A model generated the notes under the pieces. The model was not told the DNA's origin. It ran no database searches and saw only the letters and a list, made by a program, of their open reading frames with translations. This document shows positions 1 through 13,300 of a DNA stretch of 64,000 nucleotides, one piece after another. The stretch's first letter is position 1. Every line of letters starts with the position of its first letter. The stretch is from Rallus limicola (lineage: Eukaryota; Chordata; Aves; Gruiformes; Rallidae), in NCBI GenBank assembly GCA_022605955.1, contig JAKCOZ010000001.1, forward strand, positions 97,992,211 to 98,056,210. Direction: 5' to 3'. A program made the position numbers and the translations under genes.

Positions 1-2085
1 CTTAAAAGCTCCTGCTCAAGTATTTATATACACACACTGGAGTATCCAGGGAGTTAAGTTTACTGTTAGATTTTAAATAAACCTAGGAGACTGTGCTTTT
101 CTGGTGTTTATTATGTGAGTGTATTATGTTGGATATGAATTCTCAAACTTATGTTTCTTTCTGAAAAAGATGAGTATGATCAAAATATTGATATTTCAGA
201 AGTCGCTGGGGCACCCAGTTCTAACATGATCACTGGATGTTTAAAAGCAAAACAGGTTACCAGTGTGATGCTGGGAACCTCTCCCAACTGACTCAGAGGG
301 TTAGATTTCTTGTGGGTGTTTCCAGTATCTAAGTATTGAGCTTTCGTAGGCTTTTATGAGTTAATAAATTCCAAAGGCTGCAGTTTGGCTTTCTGAAATT
401 TGGTAATCATTCCCTAAATGCTAGTGGGAAATCAAAATTACTACATGTAATAACTAACACTTTTTAAAACCTTTCAAATGTTTCCAAACTGCCGCCTACG
501 TGCTCTTCTTTCCTGCATCGATGGCTAAAGATCTAGGGTCACTTCCTGGCACCCAGCACGAATGCAGACAACTCCCTTGAGCTCCCTTTCAGTGAATCAG
601 CCTTTGCCTTCCTTCCCTGGCACTTGCCCTGTGCTTTCCAGGCAGATTGTGGGTTCGTTCTCGTGGGGACCACCACTCACAAACTGGGAGCACGGTAACT
701 AGCACAGTGGGACCTTGACTTTGGTTAGTGCTCTGGGGCTGCAGTATAACAGCAATAACAGCAAAGCATTCAGTGGTCAGTAAGAGTTCACAACTTACTG
801 CTGGGTGTGAGGGGACATTTTGTGCATTTTACAGCCTCCTTCTGCTGTTTGTTCTTTAGGTGTTCACAGTAACTTCTTGGTGGGGTTGGGACACGAGAGC
901 AGCACATCTGAACATGCCATGGGATCTCACATCTCAGTGTTCATCTAGTCTTCATTGAGACACTTCAGCTTTGCTTTGGCACCTACATTTAGGGTTGGGT
1001 TTTTTTCAGATTAGTATTTTTAGCGGTCCTAATGATCTTCTGCAATAGCTAGTAAGGAAAAAAAGTGTTAAGGAGCAGCTTCAAAGAAGGTCCCTGGGGT
1101 CAGCATTTTTCTACAGAGCGGGCTTATGTGTGTCTCAATGTTATATGATTTTATTACGGCCAAAAAGTCCTTCAGCTGGCATCCGGATCAGACTATGAAG
1201 TGACAGTAGAACATAATATCATCAGCAGTCTTCTCAGAGGACCTGCAGACTCTCCTGTCCTGTGGTAAAACCTGTGGCCGAATGCCATCCTATACTCTCT
1301 CTGCTTCTGGCTATATCACCCGCAGTTCAACAAACTGGGGACCATGGTACCACAGAAGACTTGTACCATACATGCACTAGGCAAGGAATACAGTCAGACA
1401 TCTCCTTTCCTCTCCTCCTTCCCCCGCCCCTTACATCCTTCTCTGTGGCTCCCACACATAGCAGAAATATCACATCTCCGCTGCCAAGGCAAACTCAATC
1501 ATCTAGTCTGACTTCCGCCATAAAACATGCCAAAGCATTCACCAAGCAACTCCCACATCAACACCAACAATTTCAGTTTGGTTACTGCGTATATTCAGGA
1601 TTTGGGGTGGCAGAGAATCCATAATAACCCCAGGAACAGTGTCCCAGTAGTCCGTTACATCGCTATTAAAAACACAGGCTTTGTTTCTAATTAGAGTTTG
1701 CTTAGCATCGGCTTCCAGCCACTGAAAATTTCCTGACAATTTAGACAAAAACTAATGAGATTGTCTTCACTGCCTTACTATACGTTAGGGTGTCGTGGGG
1801 TTTTTAGGTTAGGATCAGATCATGTTGCGTGCATTTGTTTGAACATTTCCTGTTTTGTCAATATCCACTGCAAATACTAGTGCTGGAACAAGCGACCTGA
1901 TGTCAGGAACGCTATTATGAGTTGTGCTGGTAATTCCGATTTTCTTTTGTTTGACTTACTCCTAGATCTCTTTTACTGTCTCCATCGCTCCACTGCATTG
2001 AGACCACGAGTGTAGCTGAAGGCATAAAGAGAGAAACAGATTTGAAAAAGTCTTGTCTGAGCTACTTGAAGGTGCCTAAATCCAG

Positions 2086-2113
2086 CTAAAATTAGTTCAC
2101 TAAAATTAGTTCA
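2086..2113. repeat. Perfect 14-bp tandem duplication
   Basis: Two adjacent identical copies of CTAAAATTAGTTCA (2086-2099 and 2100-2113). This looks like a simple replication-slippage duplication; no function is implied. Confidence 0.9.
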
Positions 2114-5100
2114 GCACCTAAACTGTTAAGTACTTCTCTTGCCTTTAGAGAACTTTATGTCAATGGGAGAAATAACTGAATTAGCTCATCGGTGTTTGAT
2201 TAAATATTAACCTCCATTAATCAATTTATTGAATAAATTGTGTTTAATTTCAGAAGGAAATGACAGCAGCTGTATTATTCTTACTGTATGAAAACTTACT
2301 TGGTTTCAGCACTTTGGGCTTCTAGTATACTCGAGTTACAGAAATAGATCCTGCAGATGGATTAAAACATACCCATGTGTTCAAGCCAGGCGATGAGCCT
2401 CACATTTTACAGGTATTCATCTGAACAGCTAGAATGTAGCTAAGGATTATTTTTAATGTGTTTCTCCAAAGTTCTGTAACCTGCTCCCTTCACAGGGCTT
2501 ATTCAACTGATCTCAGTAAATCTTCAAACCTATATGTTTTATCATTTTTCTATCGAGGGTTTGGGGAGGAGGGGTGCAAGAAGACTCATCTTAGATAAGC
2601 AATGCAAGTTGGTTAAGAAGGGAGATGGCTGTCATCTGTAGCCTTCCCAGACACGACAGTACAGTTCCAGACAGTCACCTGAGTATTTTCGCTTTGTCTC
2701 AACTATAAATCACGGTCTGGTAATGGCCATGGCTGACACCTTGACATTTTCAAGAAGAGTAAAAGATCTGATGTAAATGGAAATCAATTTCATTTCACGA
2801 ATCTTGGGATACCACTCCAAACCTGGTCTTGTTCTTTTTTGTGTCTTATCCAGAATTTCCATGATCTTGATAAAGGACCAGTTGTGTTACACAGTGACTC
2901 TCCTTTCCCATGTACTGTTTGAAATTAGAGAAATGTGCATGCGTAAGCAGTGCATCATGGTACCTGGTTCCACATCAGCATGTCAGAAAAGGAACTTCCC
3001 TCTTCTGACAGCCTGTTGAAGGTGATGGGCACAGTTCCTTTGGCTGACAGTGCAACGTTACCTCCCTGACTCTTACCACTTCTGCAGGCAGTAGCTAGCC
3101 TGCACAGGAAGGAAGGAAGGAAAGGCACGGCTCAGAGCCGGCCATCTCACATCCCTGCTCCCCTTGATGGGAATGCCTCTTGGAACCCAAAATGGCCCAG
3201 AATTTCTAAAAATGCCCATTCCAGTTTTTATAAGTTGAATACAGAAAAAGTAACTCCATGTAAATGAAGGTTTCCTTTTTTTTTTTTTTTTTTGCCTGAT
3301 TGTGAGAATGTACTGTGAAGGCATGATAGTCCCCATTCAGGAAAGGAAGGGAATGAGCTTAAGACTGTAGCACCCACAAGGTTGCACTAACAAGGGTAAG
3401 TAAACACAATCCAGAACTTGAGTCGCTCTGACTGATGCGTACGTAGCGCAACGAACCTTTTGGAGGAAGGCTGTCCTTGGGGCAGCTGCCCATGGGAGAG
3501 ATAAGGTACTGCATGTAGCCACCACCCCAGCTGAAGGAATTGAGGTGGCATCAGACCTTCAGTTACTGAAGGTCCAAAAGTGACCCTAAAAGATTCTTTC
3601 CAGCTGTTGCAAGAGGAGATACTGCACTTTGCAAAATGTCAGTTTTCTTGCTTGGCAAACCAAAACAATCTGGAGGACACTTTGGTTAAAAAAGGGTGGG
3701 AAGGTGGCGTAATGTAATGCGTATATGAGAATCTAAGCCAAATGAGTAAGCTGTGCCTAAATTTGCCAACAGACACATTCCTGTGTGAAGCTGAAAAAGG
3801 AAAAACATCCTTAGCGTGCAGAGGACTACAAGCGTCTGATGGCCCTTCCGTGTTTAGGCCCTTCAAACAGGCTAGTGTGAAACCTGTGGTGGTGTCTATA
3901 GCAGCAGGTGCTAAATCAAAGATCAGGATTTTCCTCTCTTTCTGTCTCTCTTACCTGCTGCACTGTACTCCTGAAAAACCTCAGAGAACCTCATTAAAAC
4001 CATGTACATGTAACACAGCCCTACTTCCTCAAACGACTTTCAAAGGCCATAGCTCTGTGCCATCCCAACACTGTCCGTTGGCTTTATCTCAGCACACCAT
4101 CAGAAGTAGCAGAGGACAGGGTGCTGGTGTGGAAAGAAATGCTAACAACTGAGCAGATTGCTTGCACCTAGCCCAGAATCATTTCTCTCTAACAGAAGCC
4201 ACTAGCACATGCCCTGGGAAAAGGGCAAGATGGGAGAGTGGGACAAGCACAGCGATACCTCACTGTTGTGTTTTCCTATCCCCTGCAGACTGTGAAGCAG
4301 TGACTAGTTTGTGGTGCCAACCTGTTTGAGTACCCCGGGCAGAAATTCTTCCTTTCTTCTGTGTGTTTGTTTAATTGTTTCTGCCTTCATTTTATGGAGC
4401 CTTTTGGTGTTAAGGCAATGGTATCTTTTCTCGAGTATGTACAAGTATCGACATGTTCTGCAGATGCATTTGCAACTGAGGACTGAGAAAATGTTGAAGT
4501 TCCATGTAAGTGGCTTGCTTGGGCTTCCAAGGTGCAACAGCTCTATGCAACCCGCATCATTATGCTCACTTACTTTATTTTTTCTAAGTGTTTTCTTGGC
4601 AGATAGAACTTGTAATGTGCAGTTATATGACAGATTTTACCTGGGGCCAATGTTGTGTTTTTTTTCTGATACATATATCTCATTGGCAAACTTCTCCAGC
4701 CACACACTGTGCTGGAAAAATTGAGACATTTTTAAGGTGGATTGGATCAAATCAGAACTGTGATGTTTGGCACTGTGATGTTTCATGACTGTTTTTATCA
4801 GTACAAATCATGCCCTGGGAGACAGAGGCATCTTGCAGTTTTGTGGTTTTTCATACAGGAATGCCTCGGCCTCATTTGGCCTTGGTCATTGGCTTTGGTC
4901 GCTAAGATGTCATCATCAAATTAAAATGTTTTGAAAAGTGGCCACCATCCCTACAGAGCACTTACTTAAACCATGACCACTCCCCAAAAGCTCCATACTA
5001 TGAATTTCATCTTTTTATACTTAACATATTCCCAAATTACATGGGAGACAGAGTAGTGCACACTGGAAGATGTTTCTTCCCATAGAAACCCTTGTCTGAA

Positions 5101-5853
5101 CATCTTGCCTACCAAGTCATAGGTTTCAAGAAAAAGATGAAAAGTTTACATTGAGCACTGAATCAGAATAGAATACTAGCTATGGAAAAGGTTTTTAAAT
5201 CATGTATACTAACAGACTGAACAGTTCTGTTTAGATTTAAGCAAAGAAATGTAATATTTGCTCAGGATCTAAAAGCTGCAACAAAAATAGAAGCAAATCA
5301 AGTGGCCTCACTGTGTACCATTTGACACGGTGCAAAACTATCCTGGCATATTTTTAATGGAACATGAGTTTAAATATTAACTGTTTAGTTTAAACTGGGA
5401 TTTTAGCTTTTAATATAGCAGATTTATTGGAAAATTCCTGTAGACTGTATATGAGCTTTTTAAAGTAACTATAGCATCACAATTTGTAAACTGTGTGGTT
5501 TTACAAAAGACTCCATCTGAAGTAATTCACTGTCCCCATTTTTAAGACAGTCATTGAGTTCTTAAAATTTAAACTGTAATAGTAACTGCTGATTTTAAGA
5601 GGATTAGATCAAGTAAAGCTACTCTGCTATTTAATGTTAGTTTATTAGGACATACAACAACATGGTTGATGAGGCCAATCAAAATTAATTCATTTGGTTC
5701 CTTGGTATTTCTTTCAGACTTGATTGCATAGTAAGGACCTTTGAATTTAATATTAGTTTTTCAGAAAAGCAGTGATCAATCTGTGTAAGAAAATCCAGTT
5801 CACCCAGCATGACTAGGACAAAGTAGGCAACAACTCCGTTGCTATTGCTTCTG

Positions 5854-5882
5854 CCTAGTTATTTAAACTGTAAATAACTAGG
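5854..5882. repeat. Perfect inverted repeat, 12-bp arms, 5-nt loop
   Basis: The arm CCTAGTTATTTA (5854-5865) is followed by loop AACTG and the exact complement arm TAAATAACTAGG (5871-5882). It could extrude as a hairpin in DNA or fold if transcribed. No transposon ends or target duplications are obvious around it. Confidence 0.9.
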
Positions 5883-8670
5883 GTGGTAGCACTTTTACCC
5901 TATTTGATGCTGGGATATATAGCTACACAACACAGTGGAAAAGCAAGTTGTCTACTTTGTAGTAAGCTCAGAAATAAATAAGCTTTTGGTCTAGGCAGCC
6001 ATCATGCCCAGTGCATATTTCTAACCTGGCTACACTGCGTGGTGAGTAGAGCAGCACCAAGCCAGGGCTACTAAATCCTCTGGAGAGGTGCAGTAGCAGC
6101 AGTCTGCTCAGCCCTGTGAGCATCCTTGGTGTGCAGGGCTTGACTGTCTCTGACTTCTGTCTGTGGGACACCTCTGCTGGGGATGCCCCACTGTTTTTGT
6201 AGTCACATGTTTGAACCAGGAAAACTTGTAGTGATAGCAACTGCTAAATTGAGCCATTAGAAAAGTTTAGAAACTGGAGCAAAGCTACAGATGCCTCATG
6301 CTATTTGCCTTGGGACATCCAGAATACTGCAAGTCCATGGGTACTCTGTGACCTATCTGCCAGCCTTATATAGATGTCTCAGATACTCCAAGTTATCCCA
6401 AAGGATGACAGACACCTGCACGTAGGAAACTGAGTCCTGAGCTGCCTGACCAGTTCCACTGGACTCTCAGGAACTTCATAAACTACATATTTTGTTCAGA
6501 AAGGTATCTCCTTTAAAATACTCCAGTATGGCTATTACAATGAGTTTTTTGTTTTGGAGGTCATGTTTTCAGGAGGAAGTTAGATAAAAGCATAGCATAG
6601 CAAGATATGTCAACTGATGCTTGTGTGTAGCTCAGGTTTATGTAAGCCATAGTTCCTTACAGGGCCAGACAGCATTTGACCACTGTTATTGCTACAGTGG
6701 CAAGATCATGATTTTTTTTTTTTTTACTTTCTTCTCTGTTTTTTAATGGTGATGTTAAAAGAGAGACTTTAATTAACAGCTGTCTCTAATGGTTCTCTAT
6801 GACAAAATGATGCTTTCATTCTTCATTAATTGGTCTTTTCCTAGTATTTGCTACAAACGTCAGGTTGACTGAGGCATGTGTTTGGATTTCAGCTGGGTGA
6901 ATATGTACCATGAGTACTCTAGTTTACCCTTTCCGTAGCTGCAATGAGCAGTTTAAAGTGCATGGTCTCGGGATTTGTTGGTGATAAATGTGCCACCAAC
7001 ATCATAAGTGAGGGTGGTTGCTTCATGAGAAAGCTCCACTCCCAGTAGCAGTGGTACCAGAAGCAGGCCCAACAGAGGCAGCACTGGTCTGCAGCTGTTT
7101 GGACCACAAACCCACACCAGGACGCGCCTTTGCTTCAGCCCCGTTATGAGCTTGGCCTGCCTCAGCAGGTCTGTGCCTGAGGGAAAGGGCAGCCCACTGG
7201 TTGGGGAAATACTGTCTCAGAGTGTCTGCAGGCTCAGATGAGAAATAAATGCATCTGAATTGCAGAGTCAATGTGTATTTTTTGGTTTGCTTTGCTTTTT
7301 TAAAATGGAAGCGTACCTTCTGTTCTCTGCAGTGAACTGAATGTTACCTTTTCCCAACAGTTTTTCCCTTCTTTTGCATTCTGTGCACTCCTCTGAATTT
7401 CCTGTGAGAGCATTCTTTGTCATAGAGATTCAGTGGCATTGCTAGAAATTTCCTCTCAAGATCAGTTTCCCGAGTTAGATCCTTGAAAGCTGAAAACTAG
7501 TGCATTAAATCTAACATCCAGCAGTTGCAGAAGACATTTGCCTAAAAATCCATTAGACAATTCAAAGAGACCCAGCACATTCTCAGGCTGGTTGAAAAGT
7601 GAGTTGCCAACATTTCAGAAATACAGAACTCGAGGAAAGAAAAGCACAAGGTCATTTCTATTTTCCATGATGAATATGAGGACAAAATCATGACCAGCAT
7701 AATCAGGTTCAGGCCCGCTGACTTTAGCAGACCTCGCTTATGTCAAGTGTCAGGCTGGCTCATTGATAATAATACCCAGGCCCACCTTTGATCTACGCTT
7801 ACTGCTGACAAAAACTTGCATGTATAGAAAGGTCATGCTCAGATTCTCTGTAGTTACCAGACGTCTTTACAGTATTTACAGGATCAGGATGCTCATCTCA
7901 AACAATATGAAGATACAGAGATCTACATACACTGTCTGTATTGTTTTTACTTTTCCTTTTTTTTTTTTTTTTGCGATATCACTGAATGAATTTTTTTTCT
8001 TTTCATTACTTATACAGCACCGTGCAGTAGCGATTGATACATAACCCACTTCAGAAGGCATCCTTCCTAAGTGAATATTTCTTATTCAGACAGCATTATT
8101 GCTCGAATGAGAGCTTTTTTTCTGAACAGAACTGCCAAATCTGGACTCCGCTTACCCAGTCAGATGAAAAAAAGCCCATGCAAGGTAAAAATACGAGGAC
8201 AATAATATTTTCTAATCACGCTCTCAGGTTAGAAATAATTTTGCTATCCTAACCCCCTGGAATACTATTATTTTTTTAGAAGCCTCTCATAAAATTAGTA
8301 ATGGCAAGAACATTTTGAGTCTGAATAGTATGCCCATGTGAGAGTCTGAAACCATCAGTTTCTAGCATCTGGGGATGAAGTCTCGCTGTTCAGCAAGCTG
8401 CTCTGGATAGCACAGATAGCCCTGGCAGCAGGCTGGAAAACACCTATACAGAAGTGCTGACAGAAAAAAAAAAAAAAGTGGTTTATTTGGCTTAATTGTA
8501 TTTTTCTAGCTGTGGTGTTTCATTTAAAATCTGACTTTAACATATACACACATAAACAGATCTGTGCTCTTTCAAGAAATCACTGCTGGTCTTTTTGACA
8601 TCACATTTGCATTTTGGACCAAAATTAAAATTATCAGACATCAGTTTTATGGTCCACATAGCAGTAAGCA

Positions 8671-8713
8671 ATATGTGCACATACATATATATACACATCC
8701 GTATATGTATGTG
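8671..8713. repeat. Alternating purine/pyrimidine tract with 12-bp inverted repeat
   Basis: Bases 8671-8698 alternate strictly purine/pyrimidine, and 8700-8713 alternate again. Within the tract, the arm CACATACATATA (8678-8689) is matched by the perfect complement arm TATATGTATGTG (8702-8713) across a 12-nt loop. This is a degenerate CA/TA microsatellite that has drifted into a cruciform- or Z-DNA-prone arrangement. Confidence 0.8.
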
Positions 8714-9604
8714 AGCATATGACTTTTTTAAAGATGTGTTTTGGAACACCTTTCATTTTGTGTTGGTATGTGCTTTGTGTCTGATTTTCAGAGGCTTTTT
8801 TTGCTTGTGTAGAGGACCCTGGCAGAGCAAGGTGGTGCCAGTCCACAGCCGAACTTCTAGTGTGTGCTCGTGTGCCTCAGCTCAGTGAGCCATCCGAGGA
8901 TAGTGTCCTTTGTTCTGTTCCTGCAACGGGGTCACCTGGGAAAAGCCTCATGAGCACCATGCTTAGCTCCTCATATAGATGTGCTGGGAGGATGGAATCC
9001 CTCGTCCCATGACTCCCTGGAGCACAGGTTCATTGTGGTGCCCTGGGATCTGCTGTATGTCTTCTATAAGGGATCATGCTCAGGAAGTGTTGTGGAGAGC
9101 TTTAAACGCATGTCAGCTGTAACTTTGCGTAGTTCTGACATGATGGTCTCCAAAGTGAGATCTTTAGTGCTTTGCTCTACTAAACTTTCCCCTTGTGTGT
9201 AATGGTTTGTGGATGGAGGAAGGAGGAGGAGGGGAAGGTGATAGGAAAACCAATGGTTTGATTGGCATGCAGCGATTTTGGACTAGTGGGAAGCAGGCGC
9301 CTCGGCTCTCCAGCCCCCACATAGTTCTCAGTCCATGTGTGCCGAGAGGGGAAAGAAGACGATATTGTTCCCTCTAAAATTAATTCCCAGTTAGCCAGTT
9401 ACTCCTGGTTTTTAGCTCAGAGCACACTGTAATTGCATTTTTCATTTCAGTAATTATAGAGGATATTAAAGTGGATAGACAGTTGTTGCGATCTGGCTCT
9501 TTAGACATATCCACTTGTCCAAGATCAAATGGCTACAGCATATTTAGGGTTACAAGCTCCTTCTTTTCCTTCTTGTTCTCTACTGCAGTGGATTTTTTTT
9601 CGGC

Positions 9605-9618
9605 GTTACCATGGCAAC
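9605..9618. promoter_or_regulatory. RFX-type X-box (near-palindromic)
   Basis: GTTACC-AT-GGCAAC matches the established RFX-family X-box pattern (GTNRCC, short spacer, RGYAAC). It sits in a longer 18-bp imperfect palindrome, 9603-9620, running GCG...CGC with one mismatched pair. It lies in otherwise AT-rich DNA, about 220 bp before a GC-rich patch. RFX sites drive ciliary genes in animals and other RFX targets. No target gene is visible here, so the site could belong to a distal enhancer or be a chance match, although a match this complete is rare by chance. Confidence 0.6.
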
Positions 9619-9829
9619 GCTATATCTGGCTGCCAGCTCTGTCGTAAGTTATTGAACTGAGACTGGCTTTTGGTTTAGCAGATAATTAGGTTCTGTCTCA
9701 CAGGTTCATTTTCCTGTGACTGGGACGTGAATATGACCTACAGCTGGCCTCAATTTCAGTGTCACAGACAAAACTTTAACCCTTCCTAGTCTCGCCACTA
9801 CTGTACCCTCCACGGCAGTCAGCAGGGAT

Positions 9830-10350
9830 TGCAAACACTTTTCTGGGGGTGTTGGACACAGCACACCCTCGTGAGTCCTCGGGGCTCATTGCCCAGTCTG
9901 TGCTAATCCCCAGCGAGGAGGGAGGCAGCCCGGCACGCACTCACGTGGGGGGCAGGCGGGGAAAAGGGTATTGTTAGCACCCCGTGAATATTGATTGTCT
10001 CGTATGTAGATTTGTCGGAAAGGTAAGTTCACTGCTTGATTAGTGACCCCTTAAATAATAGAGATACAAAGGGCAGCAGCAGGCATTTTTTGCTTGACTC
10101 AGGAGTATGAAATATTTACGAGACCCGTTTTAGCGCACAGGGCCCTGTCTTCGGCCGGTACCTGTGGTGAGGGAGAAAAGCTGTGAGGAACCGCCGTGTC
10201 ATTTCCATGTGTAATTCTCAGATTTTCCATGTCTCTTCTGGGAGAAGGGGGACGGGTCCAGCCTGGGGGGTGCTGGGCATCTGTCAACAGAGTCCACCGC
10301 CCCCCACCAGTGCCCAGGCCCCGGGGCGGGTGCAGGCAGCACAGCACCCC
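9830..10350. other. GC- and CpG-enriched patch
   Basis: GC content and CpG density are clearly above the flanks, especially about 9880-9960 and 10110-10340. The patch contains a perfect E-box CACGTG at 9942-9947. It could be a weak CpG island, a cryptic promoter or an enhancer. Open frames of about 106-108 codons on both strands come from the high GC and show no domain. I see no splice-linked exon. Confidence 0.4.
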
Positions 10351-10380
10351 ACCAGACGGACCCTTGAGCTCACATAATGA

Positions 10381-13300
10381 GTCCTGGGGAGGAGGAAGAT
10401 TTGCCATTTTCTTCAGCACAGATCTCGAACCTGCTGTTTTCCAGTGTCCGTATGCGATGCAACATGGTCTTACAGTTTTAGTACTTTCAAGCTGGTGGTT
10501 AAATCCCTTTTCTCTCTGTTAAAAATCCTACAATAAAAGGTATTGATCAAAGGGAAATTCCATGTGATTTTGCTAGCAGATATTTCCTGAATTTGTCCAT
10601 GGGATAAGGCAAGGTTTTTCCTATCCTGAAAAACGTAAGGGAGGTTTCTCTCCCAAAGCTGGCACATCCCAGAGGTTTTTTCAGAGAAGCACAAGACCAT
10701 TGGTGTAGGAGTCATGTAGCTGTTTCTCTGGGGCCAGGGCTTCTTGCTGGCTTTTTGGCAGCGCACACCACAGTGCTGCTGGGACTTGCCACATCCATGT
10801 TTCCTACTGACACTGTCCTTTCTGGGGAATCTCAATATAAAAAAAAAATAAACAAAAACCCTATCTTCAAAAATTGATGAGCTTGTACTGTTCCCCATCA
10901 CAGGGCTCTTGTGTCTGGGGTGCTCTCTGTGCATGCTACAGACATGTGAATGGAGATGCTGGCACAGTGGATGCTTGGCCTTAGCTTCCCTGCCCCCTAC
11001 CCACCAAATTATTTGTGGCGATGTCTCTCGATTGGAAGGTCAAAGTGTTCAGACAGGGCATCCGTCTTGCTTGTGTGGAACGTGTCCTTCTGAGCTAATC
11101 TCCCAGCCTGCATTTGTTGATAAAAAATGGTATGTTTAAAGCCTGACTGTTATACAGGACAAAGCAAATGGCATTTCATAGTCCGGAGACAGTGACTTCT
11201 CACCGAAGATAATACCAAAAGCTGAGGGTTTAGCATATATGTATAACCAAAATGATCAAAAAAAGGCCCTCGAGGTATTTCTTGATTAGCATATTTAGCA
11301 TGGATTAGACCTTCTTGCAACAATAGCGTAAAAGTTTTGCTGAAGGGTTAAACTTGGAGTGGGAGTGGGCCAGAGGGGAAGGTCCCCCTTGAATTAGAGA
11401 AGAGAGATGTGAAACTCCATGTGCCGGTTGGCTGATAAATTATCCAACTGCTGAGTGTTAATGAACATTGCCACGGCTGGGACCCGGCAGCTCTGAGCTG
11501 GGAAGCTGGTTGATGCCACATCAGCAGCACATTACAACATATCAGTGGTATATTATGGTTTTTTTAAAAAAAGAAGCAAACTTACCTCCAAACCATTGTA
11601 AAGAAATATTGTCTGTTATAAACCTAATCACTGAAAATGCATTTATGTCTGCATTTCTTACAATTTTTCTAGGGTTTTGTTGGCATTTTTTTCCAGATTT
11701 TAGAACTAATAAACAGACTGAGTAGTTTCAGTTTTTGTTTAGAGTTGGTTTCGGTGTCTGGCCCTCATATCCTGGCATAGTCCTGTAACGTTTCATCTGT
11801 GATCACAGTTTAAAGCCAAATGAAACACTGTTTTCATTGGAACCATTAAAGAAATCAAGCAAATATTGCCAGTGGGATTAAGTTTTATAAAATACAGATA
11901 AGAAATCTGAATGTTTGGCCTAGAGCAACCTGACATTGTCCCAACATTTGCAAATGAGGGCATGCAAACCAGCTCACAAGGGGTGGGGGGGAGATAGAGG
12001 GAAAATTAAAAAAAAAAAAAAACACCACCAGAAAAAAAAAGAAACCCACAGGAAAATTACACTGCTGCTATGTCATGATTTCCAACTCAAGCAGCTTGAG
12101 TTCTTAAACCAAGAACCCTTATTGTAGGTAATTAAGCAGACTGCCCACCACAATATATACTGTTTTCCACAACTGGCAGCAAATTAGTCTCTTCCAGAGG
12201 ATGCAAAGCTCCCAAGTCCTTCTGAGTGCCCACACTCCTTCCATAGCTGGTGCTCTCTAATGTGAAAGACAAAGACTTGCAGGATCTTGCCTACCCTCAG
12301 GTGCTGACACCAACATACTTGCTCCTGTTTATTCCCAGAGCAATCGCTAAAAATCGAACAACAGAAGAAGCAGTTCTTGCATTCTGGCAATCAGTAAATT
12401 CCTTGTAAATTTATCTTGAGCACGATACTTTCTTTACAGTTTAGAAGTCACCACCACCACCACTTTACAGCATGTCTACAAAAGAAAAAAATAATTGGAA
12501 AAAACCCAATCAAATAAACGAATCCACCTCAACGTCTATTTTGTGACATTCCTGCAAGTGTTTGCTTTTACTAATAAAAGATTTCAGCACAATGTGGATG
12601 AAAATGGTGGGAGTTTTTGTGCTTTCTAAATTTGTACATCCTAATTAAATGTTCTTTACTACTCTGTGACGGAACCTGCCTCTACATATAGCCTCTGTGG
12701 TGGATGTTGGCTGCTAAACTTAGTTACATGGAATCATGTCTGAGTTATGTACCTTGAGTGGGCTGTGAGAATACTTCCTCAAGTATGCCTCATCCTTTGA
12801 TTCCTTATCACTTTTTATCCTTATGAGGTATTTTGAATAATACTTCAGGGAAAGTAAAAATAAGTCCCTTAATTTAAATATTTCATTGTGACAGCAAAGT
12901 CAAAAGTGCTTCAGATAGTCGTGTCAATTGCTCAGATCCACAGCAGGCTAGAGTGCTACAAAATATGCTGGTTTAAAATCAGAAATGACTTTTTTTCTTT
13001 TTTTTCCCCTTTATTTAAGGAAAATAATTTCTTTAACTTGAATTTCTTTAAATTTAAAAATAGCTTTTTTTTTTTTTTAGTAGATTATCAGGCAAATGGG
13101 AAAAATAGTATCACAGAATAAAGAAAAAAACTCCTGAAACTAATGGTTAAGCATGATGTAACATGAATAAGCAAGAAAATATTGTTCCTGTATCTAATAG
13201 GGTTAAATTACTCCCTATACCAAGTATGAGAGGAAGAGTGTGATCTTTAAAGCTTAAACATTACATGCATGATATAACAAAAAAAAATACCTGTTGTCCT

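Larger units (their letters stand above)
1..9590. other. Non-coding unique sequence, no gene recognised
   Basis: No exon, RNA gene or transposon could be supported here. The longest frames (about 120-136 codons near 1262 and 3742) have no recognisable domain and look like chance openings. Things that can be seen are a perfect 14-bp tandem duplication at 2086-2113, an AT-rich inverted repeat at 2222-2240, a GGAA microsatellite near 3108-3126, a small CpG cluster near 3420-3455, and two strong hairpins (5854-5882 and 8678-8713). There are also scattered poly-T and poly-A tracts (about 3275-3293, 6711-6725, 7957-7972, 8464-8477). Confidence 0.6.

Noticed and set aside
3742..4152. Plus-strand frame of 136 codons
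   Set aside because: Composition and sequence look random, with no domain, and the frame overlaps other short frames.
10470..10934. Minus-strand frame of 154 codons, the longest outside CR1 and antisense frames
   Set aside because: There is no recognisable motif, no splice context and no paired exon. A frame of this length is within chance for 64 kb read in six frames.
12005..12045. Poly-A-rich tract as the tail of a retrocopy
   Set aside because: The sequence before it matches no gene or SINE I recognise, and there is no flanking duplication. Similar A-tracts near 8464, 10838 and 14387 were dismissed for the same reason.
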